A DNA stretch of 64,000 bases from Naasia sp. SYSU D00057 (lineage in GTDB: Bacteria > Actinomycetota > Actinomycetes > Actinomycetales > Microbacteriaceae), in the NCBI RefSeq assembly GCF_017916505.1, contig NZ_JAFMSZ010000003.1:186001-250000 (forward strand). The letters are read 5' to 3'. The notes beneath the pieces are model-generated. The model was given only the letters and a program-made list of their open reading frames with translations. It did no database searches and was not told the origin of the DNA. Shown here one piece after another: positions 17,591 to 25,324 of the stretch; the first letter of the stretch is position 1; every line of letters begins with the position of its first letter. The position numbers were made by a program, and so were the translations under genes.

Positions 17591-18859
17591 GTGATCGATC
17601 CCCAGCTTCTGCGCGATGATCCCGACGCCATCCGCCGGTCCCAGCAGTCGCGGGGCGCGTCCGTGAACGTCGTCGACCAGGCCATCGAGGCGGAGTCGGC
17701 ACGGCGGGCGGCGATCTCCGAGTTCGAGCGGCTCCGCGCCGAGCAGAACGCGCTCGGCAAGCGGGTCGCGGCCGCGCCCAAGGAGGAGAAGCAGGCCCTC
17801 GTCGCCCAGGCGCAGGAGCTCGCGGCGGGCGTGAAGTCCGCGCAGAACGCGGCCGGCGACGCCGAGAAGCACTTCTCCGACCTCACGCGGATGATTCAGA
17901 ACGTCGTCCTCGACGGCGTCCCGGCCGGCGGCGAGGACGACTTCGTCGTGCTGCGCGAGGTCGGCGAGCGGCGCGAGTTCGGGTTCGAACCGAAGGACCA
18001 CCTTGCGCTCGCCGAGGGTCTCGACGCGATCGACATGGCGCGCGGCGCGAAGGTCTCCGGCGCCCGGTTCTACTTCCTGAAGGGCCTCGGCGCCCGGCTC
18101 GAGCTCGCGATCATGCAGCTCGGCCTCGACCGTGCGCTCGAGGCTGGCTTCACCCCGGTCATCCCGCCGACGCTCGTGAAGCCCGAGATCATGGAGGGCA
18201 CCGGCTTCCTCGGTGAGCACGCCGACGAGGTGTACTACCTGCCCGCCGACGAGCTCTACCTCGTCGGCACGAGCGAGGTGCCGCTTGCGGGGCTGCACTC
18301 CAACGAGATCCTCGACCTGTCGGACGGGCCCCTCCGCTACGCCGGCTGGTCCACGTGCTACCGCCGCGAGGCCGGCTCCTATGGCAGGGACACCCGCGGC
18401 ATCATCCGGGTGCACCAGTTCAACAAGCTGGAGATGTTCGTCTACACGACGCCGGACCAGGCGGAGGCGGAGCACGACCGGCTGGTCGGCTGGCAGGAGG
18501 GCATGCTCCAGTCGCTGGGGCTCAGCTACCGGGTGATCGACGTCGCCGCGGGCGACCTCGGCAGCAGCGCCGCCCGCAAGTTCGATGTGGAGGCGTGGGT
18601 GCCGACGCAGGGCGCGTACCGCGAGCTCACCTCGACGTCGAACTGCACGACGTTCCAGGCCCGCCGCCTCGGCATCCGCTCGCGCGGCGAGCACGGCACG
18701 AGCCCGGTCGCGACCCTCAACGGCACGCTGGCCACCACGCGCTGGATCGTCGCCCTGCTCGAGACCCACCAGCAGGAGGACGGCTCCGTCCTCGTGCCCG
18801 AGGCGCTGCGGCCCTACCTGGGCGGCCTCGAGGTGCTGCAGCCGACGGCCCGCCGATGA
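17591..18859 (+). CDS. serS: Seryl-tRNA synthetase
   Basis: 422 residues from the GTG at 17591, preceded by TAGGCT with 7 nt between (leaderless). The N-terminal coiled coil (about 30-100) grips the tRNA-Ser variable arm. The class II core has motif 2 in [22 protein letters not shown] and motif 3 in [15 protein letters not shown]. It charges tRNA-Ser; one of its substrates, tRNA-Ser(UGA), lies 0.9 kb downstream. Its TGA overlaps the ATG of the next gene (ATGA). Confidence 0.96.
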   Translation: MIDPQLLRDDPDAIRRSQQSRGASVNVVDQAIEAESARRAAISEFERLRAEQNALGKRVAAAPKEEKQALVAQAQELAAGVKSAQNAAGDAEKHFSDLTRMIQNVVLDGVPAGGEDDFVVLREVGERREFGFEPKDHLALAEGLDAIDMARGAKVSGARFYFLKGLGARLELAIMQLGLDRALEAGFTPVIPPTLVKPEIMEGTGFLGEHADEVYYLPADELYLVGTSEVPLAGLHSNEILDLSDGPLRYAGWSTCYRREAGSYGRDTRGIIRVHQFNKLEMFVYTTPDQAEAEHDRLVGWQEGMLQSLGLSYRVIDVAAGDLGSSAARKFDVEAWVPTQGAYRELTSTSNCTTFQARRLGIRSRGEHGTSPVATLNGTLATTRWIVALLETHQQEDGSVLVPEALRPYLGGLEVLQPTARR

Positions 18860-19683
18860 GCGCCCGCCCGAACGGCTGGCAGGACGGCCGCAAGCTGGTC
18901 GCCCTCGACATCGACGGCACCGTGCTGCACGAGGACGGGGTCATCAGCGACCCGGTGTCCGCCGAAGTCCGCCGCCTCGCGGACGCGGGGCACGAGGTGA
19001 TGCTCGCGACCGGCCGTTCGGTCGCGTCGACGCTGCCGGTGGTGGAGCAGCTGAAGATCTCGCCCGAGTACGTGGTCTGCTGCAACGGCGCCATCACGCT
19101 GCGCCGCGACCCGATGGCGCCGCACGGCTACCGCCGCCAGTTCGTCGAGACGTTCGACCCCACGCACGTGCTCACCACGGTGCGGACGCACCTCTCCGGC
19201 GGTCGCTACGCGGTCGAGGACGAGACCGGCTTCTACCGCTACACCGGGGACTTCCCGAAGGGCGCGCTCGGCCACTCCAGCGAGCGGGTCGACTTCGACA
19301 AGCTGCTGCACACCCGCGCCACCCGCGTTGTCGTCATCTCGCCGGATCACGGCGTCGAGGAGTTCCTCGGCATCGTCGAGCGGATGGGCCTGCACCGGGT
19401 GAGCTACACGGTGGGTTGGACGGCCTGGCTCGACATCGCTCCGGACGGCGTCAACAAGGCGACCGCGCTGGAGCGGGTGCGCGAGGCGCTCGGCGCTCCG
19501 CGCCGCAGCCTCGTCGCGGTGGGCGACGGCCGCAACGACATTGAGATGCTGCGCTGGGCCGGCGAGGCGGGGCGCGGGGTCGCGATGGGGCAGGCGCCCG
19601 CCGACGTCCGCGAGGCGGCGACGGAGCTCACCACCTCGGTGGCCGAGGACGGCCTGCAGAAGGTGCTCTCCACCATCCCGTAG
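18856..19683 (+). CDS. HAD-superfamily hydrolase, Cof type
   Basis: 275 residues. Motif I is ALDIDGTVL, motif II LATGRS, motif III lies around VNKATAL and motif IV is [16 protein letters not shown]. The C2-type cap lies at about 85-190. Cof-type phosphatases dephosphorylate small sugar phosphates or flavin and pyridoxal phosphates; the substrate is not readable. The start overlaps the serS stop by four bases. Confidence 0.9.
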   Translation: MSARPNGWQDGRKLVALDIDGTVLHEDGVISDPVSAEVRRLADAGHEVMLATGRSVASTLPVVEQLKISPEYVVCCNGAITLRRDPMAPHGYRRQFVETFDPTHVLTTVRTHLSGGRYAVEDETGFYRYTGDFPKGALGHSSERVDFDKLLHTRATRVVVISPDHGVEEFLGIVERMGLHRVSYTVGWTAWLDIAPDGVNKATALERVREALGAPRRSLVAVGDGRNDIEMLRWAGEAGRGVAMGQAPADVREAATELTTSVAEDGLQKVLSTIP

Positions 19684-19743
19684 CCGGTGCACTCGCGCCC
19701 GCTCGGTAGACTCGGCCGGGTCCGGCCCCTGCGGCTCGGGCAT

Positions 19744-19828
19744 GGAGGGCTGTCCGAGCGGCCGATGGAGCTGGTCTTGAAAACCAGTGGGCAGAGATGT
19801 CCCGTGGGTTCGAATCCCACGCCCTCCG
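19744..19828 (+). tRNA. tRNA-Ser (anticodon UGA)
   Basis: 85 nt. The acceptor arms GGAGGGC / GCCCTCC pair fully with discriminator G, and CCA is not encoded. The anticodon arm CTGGT-CTTGAAA-ACCAG gives TGA, the T-arm is GTGGGTTCGAATCCCAC, and a long variable arm marks class II tRNA-Ser. Confidence 0.96.
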
Positions 19829-19860
19829 CTGCGACGCACGTCCCGGCAAGGCGCTGACCA

Positions 19861-19890
19861 CGCTCCCATGGCTCAACCTGGGAGCGTTTT
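19861..19890 (+). terminator. Terminator of tRNA-Ser(UGA)
   Basis: An 8-bp stem CGCTCCCA / TGGGAGCG with a 10-nt loop, followed by TTTT. Confidence 0.8.
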
Positions 19891-19909
19891 CAGAGCTCGC
19901 CCGCCCAAG

Positions 19910-19938
19910 TTGAACAGCCCTGCGCGTAGGCGTAGTCT
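19910..19938 (+). promoter_or_regulatory. Promoter of the 97-residue protein gene
   Basis: TTGAAC (19910-19915) and TAGTCT (19933-19938) are separated by 17 bp; the start codon is 44 bp further on. Confidence 0.6.
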
Positions 19939-19982
19939 CGGCGGATTGAGGCTGCGGAGGTTCAGCAGCTGAAGGGAAAGTC

Positions 19983-20276
19983 ATGCTGCGCACCAGTGTC
20001 CGCATCCACGACGTGACGTTCTACCTCGCCCAGAATCACGACCCCGAGAAGCTCAAAGAGGAGATCGTGAGGGCCGCGAAGGCGGGTGCCGGCTTCGTGA
20101 GCTTCATGGAGGTGGGCAACCGCGTGGTGTCCGCCCTGATAACCGCCGGCGTGACCGTCGTCATGGAGCAGGAGCAGGTCGAGGCCGACATCCGCGACGA
20201 CGGCGATGCGCGGTACCCCTTCGACCCCCCGACCGGCGCCCGGTCCTTCACGAGCCTCGACTTCATCGACTACTGA
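19983..20276 (+). CDS. Conserved hypothetical protein, 97 residues
   Basis: A short soluble protein starting MLRTSVRIHDVTFYLAQNHD with GAAGGGAA 5 nt before the ATG and a good promoter upstream. No membrane segment or known motif is visible. The layout (an N-terminal helix-rich half, a hydrophobic strand ALITAGVTVVM and an acidic tail) suggests a compact alpha/beta fold. Function unknown. Confidence 0.65.
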   Translation: MLRTSVRIHDVTFYLAQNHDPEKLKEEIVRAAKAGAGFVSFMEVGNRVVSALITAGVTVVMEQEQVEADIRDDGDARYPFDPPTGARSFTSLDFIDY

Positions 20277-20304
20277 ATCGGCATCGCCGACGGCTGTCGT
20301 GCGG

Positions 20305-20487
20305 CTACCGAGTAACGCGGATCGAGTCGCTCGAGTCCGCCTGCAGCAGCACGACCTCCTCATTCGGCCCGGCCAGAGCCTCGAGAGCGATCCGAGAGAC
20401 GCGGCTGCGCTCGTCCCGCGTCTCCTCGAAGCGCGTCACGCGACCCGCGCCCGTGTTGCGGTCGTAGACGAGGAGGAATTCGGGCAT
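20305..20487 (-). CDS. Small hypothetical protein, 60 residues
   Basis: Begins MPEFLLVYDRNTGAG with GGAAG upstream of the ATG at 20487. It is charged and soluble, and convergent with the preceding small gene (28 bp apart). No known domain. The upstream gap 20488-20738 shows no other gene. Confidence 0.5.
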   Translation of the reverse strand: MPEFLLVYDRNTGAGRVTRFEETRDERSRVSRIALEALAGPNEEVVLLQADSSDSIRVTR

Positions 20488-20738
20488 GACGCTTCCGCTC
20501 GATCGAGATCGGCCTGCACGCGGCACCCGACGAGGGAGTGCTCGCGAACCGCGTGAGCTGGTACTCGACAGACGCGGAATCGGACTGCCGCGTCCCTCGC
20601 CTGCCGTACCGGAACGATAGTCCCGTGCACTTCGCCAACCGAGGGGATTGACGCCGGGGCGGATCGCTGTGCACACTCCCTCGGCCATCCGCTGCCGTGC
20701 CGGCGGAGGTCATCGTCGTCACATGGGAGGGTGGACCG

Positions 20739-21275
20739 GTGATCACGGACGTGCTGCTCGCGAACCCGTGGCTCACCCCCACGGCCCTGGTCGTGGTCGT
20801 CGTCCTCGGGCCGGTTGTCGGGGTCTGGCTCGTCGGTCGTCCGCGGCTCGCCCTCGGGCTCGCGGCGCTGTCGCTGCTGCCCGTCGCCGCCCTCACGCTC
20901 GTCCCGGTGCAGCGGGAGCTGTACGAGTTCTGCGCCGTGCAGTGGTCCCTTCCCACCCCGGGCCGGGTCGAGCTGTTCGCCAACGTCGTGCTCTTCGTGG
21001 TGCCCGTCCTGCTCGCCGGTGTCGGGACGCGGCGTCCCCTGCTCGTCCTCGCCGCGGCCAGCGGGCTCTCCGCGCTCCTCGAGGCCTTTCAGGCGGTGGT
21101 GCCTGGCATCGGACGCTCGTGCGACACGAACGACTGGCTCTGCAACACGATCGGCGCGTCCATCGGCGCGGTGCTCGCCCTCGCCGCGCTGGCCATCGTG
21201 AGGCGCCGAGACGGGCGCGCCGCAGGGTCCGCGCAGCAGGGGAATCCGGACGTGCAGACGGCCGGTCACCGCTAG
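20739..21275 (+). CDS. VanZ-family membrane protein
   Basis: 178 residues from the GTG at 20739, 8 nt after GGGAGG. Four to five hydrophobic spans surround the VanZ signature: the conserved Glu in LLEAFQAVVPGIGR and the CDTNDWLCNTIGASIGA block (family DxxDWLxNTxGxxxG). VanZ-like proteins are linked to teicoplanin tolerance and envelope functions, but most are uncharacterised. No van genes are nearby, so a resistance role should not be assumed. Confidence 0.82.
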   Translation: MITDVLLANPWLTPTALVVVVVLGPVVGVWLVGRPRLALGLAALSLLPVAALTLVPVQRELYEFCAVQWSLPTPGRVELFANVVLFVVPVLLAGVGTRRPLLVLAAASGLSALLEAFQAVVPGIGRSCDTNDWLCNTIGASIGAVLALAALAIVRRRDGRAAGSAQQGNPDVQTAGHR

Positions 21276-21452
21276 CGCACGTGCGCCCCGCCCCAGACAG
21301 ATCGGTCTACTTCAGGCCTCATCGGGCGGCGAGTACCGTCGCGGGCATCGCCGGGTCAACTCCGCTCCGCGCAGCGGACACCGGCTCCACGGGCTCTCGG
21401 GCAGGTGCGGGTTCCGTCCCCCTGCTCGAGAGACCCGCCTAGCGCGCCGGGG

Positions 21453-21767
21453 TCAGTGGAGGACCTTCAACCCGACGACTCCGCCGACGATCATCGCGAG
21501 GAACAGCACCTTGAGCGCCGAGGTGGGCTCCTCGCCCGTGACCATCGCGTACACCACGGTCAGCACGGCGCCGATTCCCACCCAGACGGCATAGGCGGTG
21601 CCGATCGGCAGGTCGCGCATCGCCCAGGCGAGGCCTGCCATGCTGAGCACCAGGCCGACGACGAACACCATCGACGGCCCGACGCGGGTGAAGCCCTCGG
21701 ACTTGCCGAGAGCGGTGGCCCACACCGCCTCCATGGCGCCGGACAGCACGAGAACGAACCAGGACAT
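21453..21767 (-). CDS. sugE: SugE/Gdx-type SMR guanidinium exporter
   Basis: 104 residues with four membrane spans. The essential Glu lies in the first span (SGAMEAVWATALGKSEGF), and the GTAYAVWVGIGAV helix marks the SugE/Gdx branch of the small multidrug resistance family rather than the EmrE branch. Characterised members export guanidinium in exchange for protons. A guanidine-III riboswitch directly upstream, with its 3' end next to the GGAGG at 21773-21777, strongly supports this role. The protein would work as an antiparallel dimer, and no second SMR gene is present. Confidence 0.9.
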   Translation of the reverse strand: MSWFVLVLSGAMEAVWATALGKSEGFTRVGPSMVFVVGLVLSMAGLAWAMRDLPIGTAYAVWVGIGAVLTVVYAMVTGEEPTSALKVLFLAMIVGGVVGLKVLH

Positions 21768-21782
21768 GACAGCCTCCACAGG

Positions 21783-21820
21783 CCGTCTTGTCGCACACCG
21801 GGTACGGCACCCTCGTCCGG
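21783..21820 (-). ncRNA. Guanidine-III riboswitch
   Basis: Read on the minus strand the segment begins CCGGACGAGG, continues GCCGTACCCGG and ends ACAAGACGG. These are the conserved blocks of the guanidine-III class, a compact H-type pseudoknot aptamer. It ends 5 nt before the GGAGG of sugE, so ligand binding would control translation. Guanidine-III motifs typically precede SMR exporters. Identification is by motif memory and was not computed. Confidence 0.88.
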
Positions 21821-22074
21821 GAGCCGTTGACCGGCTCGGCTTCCACCGTCTCACGGCTCGCAACGACCGGCAACCGGGGCGGCCGGGTGCACAGGGCCTG
21901 TCAGATCCGGCCGCCCGCCGCCAGGCCCCCGAATTGGGTGAGGGACAGAGCTTGTCCTCCATAGTGCGGACACGGCATGCTGAACAGGTACAGCACGGAG
22001 ATCCCGATTCGGCCCCCAACGAGTCCGGGAAGCGGCCACCCGAGGTGCTCCCCACACCGGCACGCCTCCTCGCT

Positions 22075-22128
22075 GAACGACCAGCCCCCTCGCGGAGACA
22101 CCCGGCCGCAGAGGGGGCTTCGTCGTTC
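22075..22128. other. Strong stem-loop in a 400-bp intergenic stretch
   Basis: A 9-bp perfect stem (22083-22091 with 22111-22119) is extended by GAACGAC / GTCGTTC (22075-22081 with 22122-22128), around a 19-nt loop. It could be a bidirectional terminator or the end of a small RNA. The rest of 21821-22184 shows no convincing gene. Confidence 0.5.
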
Positions 22129-22184
22129 CGCGAGACCTCTCCCGCGATCGGGCGAACACGCGTGGGGACGCCGCACACGAGAAA

Positions 22185-22208
22185 GGCACCGGCGACGAAG
22201 CCGGTGCC
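22185..22208 (-). terminator. Terminator of the 44-residue membrane protein gene
   Basis: A 9-bp perfect stem GGCACCGGC / GCCGGTGCC with a 6-nt loop; on the minus strand it is followed by TTTCTC. It lies 14 bp after the stop codon at 22223, which supports that small gene. Confidence 0.75.
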
Positions 22209-22222
22209 GGGGGGAGGGGAGG

Positions 22223-22357
22223 CTACGCCGCGAGGGAGTAGCCGGGGACGCCGTGCGCGCCGTGCGGACGGCGGATGCGGCGGGCGGCCGCGCCGAGCGC
22301 GACGCCGAGGACGACCGATCCGACCGGCCAGGCCGCGATCAGGAGTGCTGTCAACAT
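22223..22357 (-). CDS. Very small membrane protein, 44 residues
   Basis: Begins MLTALLIAAWPVGSVVLGVA, one hydrophobic span followed by a basic segment AARRIRRPHG and a short tail. No clear ribosome binding site is seen, but a good terminator follows immediately. Function unknown; it could be a single-span accessory or stress microprotein. Confidence 0.5.
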   Translation of the reverse strand: MLTALLIAAWPVGSVVLGVALGAAARRIRRPHGAHGVPGYSLAA

Positions 22358-22488
22358 GATCGACTTGATACAGGGCCGCCGCGAACGCGAGGTGAACTGC
22401 CGCTGATCGGCCGGTGCGCAGGCGGGGCCAGCGGCGCGATGGCGCGCCGGAGCGGCTGCCGCGCCCCCGGGGACGCGGGTCCGCGAGG

Positions 22489-22605
22489 CTATTCGGCCCG
22501 GAGGGAATCCTGGCAGGGAAGGCACCACCACTGACCCTCGAGGGCGAGCATCGGCTCCGTGCAGGTGGGGCAGTCGCGGACTGCTACATCGATGAGCTGG
22601 TCCAT
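22489..22605 (-). CDS. Zinc-ribbon microprotein, 38 residues
   Basis: Starts MDQLIDVAVRDCPTCTEPML and ends CLPCQDSLRAE. The two CxxC pairs (CPTC and CLPC), 15 residues apart with an aromatic GQWWC before the second, form a classical zinc ribbon. The knuckle pattern makes a chance open frame unlikely, although the ribosome binding site is weak. Function unknown; small zinc ribbons often bind nucleic acid or partner proteins. The gap 22606-22873 upstream shows no other gene. Confidence 0.6.
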   Translation of the reverse strand: MDQLIDVAVRDCPTCTEPMLALEGQWWCLPCQDSLRAE

Positions 22606-22873
22606 GAACAGAGCCTGGACGGTCGGCCTCCTCGCGGGAACCACCTTGACGTGCGCGGCCACCGTGTGCAGGAGCCGAGCCGAGTCGCTCGTGCTCGGCG
22701 GCGCGGATGCGAACGCCGGTCCGCTCGAGATCCGGCGAAACCCAGGAAGCGTCCCCTACTCTCGTTGTCAGTCGGATTCAAGCGGGTCGGGGGAGGATGC
22801 CGCTGTCGCTCCGGGGGAACCGGGAGCAGAATCCAACCGTCCTCCTCCCCGCCTGCGCCCCGAAGGGAGTCCG

Positions 22874-24202
22874 ATGAGCGGCACCAGCCGACGTTCCGCC
22901 CGTCCCTCCCCGGTGCGCCCCCTGGCTCGGCATGGCCGGCTCCGGAAGCCGAACCCCGCGCTGGCGCTGCTGAAGTTCCTCGGAATCGCGATGACGGTCG
23001 TCGTCGTCAGCACGCTGTCGGTCGCCGGCATCGCCGCCTGGGACCTCAGCCGCCAGGTGAAGACGGTGCATCTCGGCAACGAGTCGGAGATCGGCCCGAT
23101 GCCCGAGATCAGCGCCATCGATGGCGGCGTCAACATGCTGCTCATCGGCAGCGACAGCCGTGCGAACTCGACCTACAGCTACGGGGAGGACCCGGAGAGC
23201 GAGCTCAACGACGTCAACATCCTGCTGCACATCTCGCAGGACCACACGAACGCCGTCGCCGTGAGCTTCCCCCGCGACCTCTACGTCCCGATCCCCGAAT
23301 GCGACGACGGCGAGGGCAACGTCCAGGGCCCCTACCGTCAGCAGAAGATCAACACCGCGCTCGAGTTCGGCGGCGGTTCCGCGAAGGGCGGTCTCGCCTG
23401 CGCCGTGAAGACGGTCGAGGGCTTCACGGGCCTCAGCATCCCGTTCGCGGCGATGATCAGCTTCGACGGCGTGATCGAGATGTCGAACGCGATCGGCGGC
23501 GTGCCGGTCTGCGTGGCGCAGAAGATCGAGGACACCCACACCGAGCTGACGCTCGACGCAGGCACCCACGAGCTGCAGGGCATGGACGCCCTCAAGTTCC
23601 TCCGCACGCGCTACGGCGTCGGCGACGGCAGCGACATCACCCGCATCAGCTCCCAGCAGGTGTTCCTCTCGTCGCTCGTCCGCAAGGTGAAGAGCGCGGA
23701 CACGCTCACCGACATCACGAAGCTCTACGGGCTCGCCGGCGCGGCCGTGCGCAACATGACCTTCTCCGACTCGCTGAAGAGCGTCGACACGATGGTGCAG
23801 ATCGCGAAGGCGCTGCAGCCGATCGACCTGGCGAAGATCGCGTTCGTCCAGTACCCGACCTACAGCGTCGACGGCGACGGCGGCCTCTACCCGAGCGACG
23901 AGTCGGCCGAGCTGCTCATGACGGCGATCATGAACGACCAGGCGCTGGCCCTCGCGGCTCCGAACCCCGACCAGCGCAGCGGCTCCGTCGCCGCCCCGGG
24001 AACCGAGACGCCCGCGACCGAGGCGCCCGCGACCGAGGCGCCCGTCGAGGAGACCCCGGCCGAGACGCCCGTCGAGGGGGAGGCCACCACCCCGACTCCC
24101 ACGCCCACCGACCCGGGCGTCGTCGAGCTGCCCTCGGGCGTGCTCGGGCAGTCCGCCGCGCAGGAGACCTGCTCGGTGGGTCGCGCCCTCGCCGACCAGT
24201 AG
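22874..24202 (+). CDS. LytR-CpsA-Psr (LCP) family protein
   Basis: 442 residues; GAAGGGAG lies 5 nt before the ATG. A cytoplasmic basic N-terminus and one membrane span (about 36-57) precede an extracellular LCP domain (about 90-290) with the conserved DSRANS, the phosphate-binding SFPRDLYVPIP and the arginine-rich FLRTRYGVGDGSDITR. A Thr/Pro/Glu-repetitive tail (TEAPATEAPVEETPAETP) follows. LCP proteins transfer lipid-linked glycopolymers onto peptidoglycan. It is flanked by unrelated genes, so the glycopolymer is not indicated. Confidence 0.92.
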   Translation: MSGTSRRSARPSPVRPLARHGRLRKPNPALALLKFLGIAMTVVVVSTLSVAGIAAWDLSRQVKTVHLGNESEIGPMPEISAIDGGVNMLLIGSDSRANSTYSYGEDPESELNDVNILLHISQDHTNAVAVSFPRDLYVPIPECDDGEGNVQGPYRQQKINTALEFGGGSAKGGLACAVKTVEGFTGLSIPFAAMISFDGVIEMSNAIGGVPVCVAQKIEDTHTELTLDAGTHELQGMDALKFLRTRYGVGDGSDITRISSQQVFLSSLVRKVKSADTLTDITKLYGLAGAAVRNMTFSDSLKSVDTMVQIAKALQPIDLAKIAFVQYPTYSVDGDGGLYPSDESAELLMTAIMNDQALALAAPNPDQRSGSVAAPGTETPATEAPATEAPVEETPAETPVEGEATTPTPTPTDPGVVELPSGVLGQSAAQETCSVGRALADQ

Positions 24203-24411
24203 CGGCCGGCGTCGGCACCGGCGCCGGCTCGGGGTTCTGCCCGCTCCGCTCTCCGCCGCAACGGGACGGACAGATCGCAAGGGTGTGCGGTTGCGGATTG
24301 TCCGTACCGTTGCGAGATGCGGGTTCGAGGTGGTTTCGAGCGGTTTTTCGGCCGGATGGCCCAGGTGGTCACGAGGTGCCTCTCGGCTCGGCTATGCTTG
24401 CTGAGGCCACT

Positions 24412-24502
24412 GGAGACGTCGCATAGTCCGGTCGAGTGCACCACCCTGCTAAGGTGGAGAGGGGTTTAGACCCCTCCGTGGGTTCAAATCCCACCGTCTC
24501 CG
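24412..24502 (+). tRNA. tRNA-Ser (anticodon GCU)
   Basis: 91 nt. The acceptor arms GGAGACG / CGTCTCC pair, the anticodon arm CCACC-CTGCTAA-GGTGG gives GCT, a long variable arm is present, and the T-arm is GTGGGTTCAAATCCCAC. A -10-like TATGCT lies at 24393-24398. The leader between the LCP gene and here (24203-24411) holds an imperfect 36-bp palindrome at 24269-24304 and nothing else recognisable. Confidence 0.95.
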
Positions 24503-24544
24503 CGATCGTCACAGATCCCAGGATCTGCAGGCGGCCACAAGACT

Positions 24545-24617
24545 GCGCCCGTAGCTCAACGGATAGAGCATCTGACTACGGATCAGAAGGTTGGGGGTTC
24601 GAGTCCCTCCGGGCGCG
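24545..24617 (+). tRNA. tRNA-Arg (anticodon ACG)
   Basis: 73 nt. The acceptor arms GCGCCCG / CGGGCGC pair with discriminator G, the anticodon arm TCTGA-CTACGGA-TCAGA gives ACG (probably inosine-modified), and the T-arm GGGGGTTCGAGTCCCTCC is standard. It is 42 bp after tRNA-Ser(GCU) and probably in the same transcript. Confidence 0.95.
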
Positions 24618-24623
24618 CAGAAA

Positions 24624-24664
24624 GCGAGAAGGGCATCAGCGAGAGCTGGTGCCCTTCTCGCGTT
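24624..24664 (+). terminator. Terminator after tRNA-Arg
   Basis: A 17-bp stem with one mismatch (24624-24640 with 24645-24661), loop GAGA, then GTTT. It would end the tRNA-Ser/tRNA-Arg transcript. Confidence 0.85.
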
Positions 24665-24788
24665 TCGGCGGCCGGTTGGTCGAGAAGGTCCTTGCAGGGA
24701 TGGCCCCTGCGCCCGCTCCCATCGGGGGGGCCGAGAGCGTGTTCCGTTCCGAGAGGCGGGCCGCTGCTGACCGTCGGTGGATGAGTGC

Positions 24789-25192
24789 CTACTCGAGGGC
24801 CACCAGACGCTTCAGCAGCCACTCGACCTGCCGCGGGAACCGGGCCGGACCGCCCCCTTCGTGACCGTTGAACGGGTACACGTCGATCTCCCGCGGACCT
24901 CCGTACCAGTTGTGTGCTGCGAACACCGTCGAGGGCGGGCACACGTCGTCCATCAGACCGGCGGAGAACAGAGCGGGAACGAGGGGCGACCCGATCCCGC
25001 GTGTGAGGAACCCGGAGACGGAGGGCCCTGAGCCCGCCGGGTCCGCGGTGACCCCATGCCCGCCTTGGCTGCCCTGTCAGCGCGTGTCCATGACTACGTG
25101 CGCGAATCCTGCTGCCGGCCAGGCCAGCCGCTCGTGGGGGTACCCTCGCCCACCGGTGTAGCCGATGAACTCCACCACCGCCGGCAGCGGTG
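24789..25192 (-). pseudogene. Acetylxylan esterase (AXE1 / cephalosporin-C deacetylase family), degraded
   Basis: Read on the minus strand from 25186, one frame gives [20 protein letters not shown] then VVMDTR, where intact members have MDTRGQGS. Here an in-frame TGA at 25077-25079 interrupts it. The frame continues through [14 protein letters not shown] and then jumps to [19 protein letters not shown] and [10 protein letters not shown], ending at a TAG at 24789-24791. The C-terminal catalytic Asp and His regions are present. The N-terminal part is missing, and the central part with the nucleophilic Ser is deleted. The gene is therefore dead by 5' truncation, a nonsense codon and an internal deletion. 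Confidence 0.85.
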
Positions 25193-25222
25193 CCCGGCGC
25201 TGAGCGCGGTGCCTCTCCTTTC

Positions 25223-25288
25223 GAGCGCGGGTCGAACCGACGAGCGCGGGCCGTACCTGCACCGCGCTCGTCGTCACGACCCGCGTTC
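25223..25288. repeat. Nested inverted repeat beside the pseudogene
   Basis: The outer arms 25223-25234 and 25277-25288 (GAGCGCGGGTCG, with one mismatch) enclose inner arms 25239-25249 and 25262-25272 (GACGAGCGCGG, perfect). The spacers are 4 nt on both sides, making a symmetric two-stage hairpin. It lies between the truncated 5' end of the esterase remnant and the stop of the DUF998 gene. Confidence 0.65.
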
Positions 25289-25324
25289 GGTGCTCACACC
25301 GCGCTCGGTCGCTCGGGCGGCCGC

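Noticed and set aside
19861-19890. A further CebR operator (CTCCCA...TGGGAG)
   Set aside because: The half-sites are 10 bp apart and followed by TTTT; it is the tRNA terminator.
20739-21275. Vancomycin or teicoplanin resistance gene
   Set aside because: Only the VanZ fold is present and no vanHAX or vanRS genes are near; resistance is not supported.
21453-21767. Multidrug (quaternary ammonium) exporter
   Set aside because: Branch-specific residues and the guanidine-III riboswitch favour guanidinium export.
21783-21820. Guanidine-I (ykkC) or guanidine-II aptamer
   Set aside because: The long ykkC core is absent and there are not two ACGR-loop hairpins; only the guanidine-III blocks fit.
22414-24426. 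A 670-codon open frame overlapping the LCP gene
   Set aside because: Same strand, other frame, Arg-rich, no motif; the LCP frame has a start with a ribosome binding site and intact motifs.
24412-24617. tRNA pair as an integration site for an island ending near 25.3 kb
   Set aside because: No integrase and no duplicated tRNA 3' end was found downstream; the esterase remnant looks like decay in place rather than an island edge.
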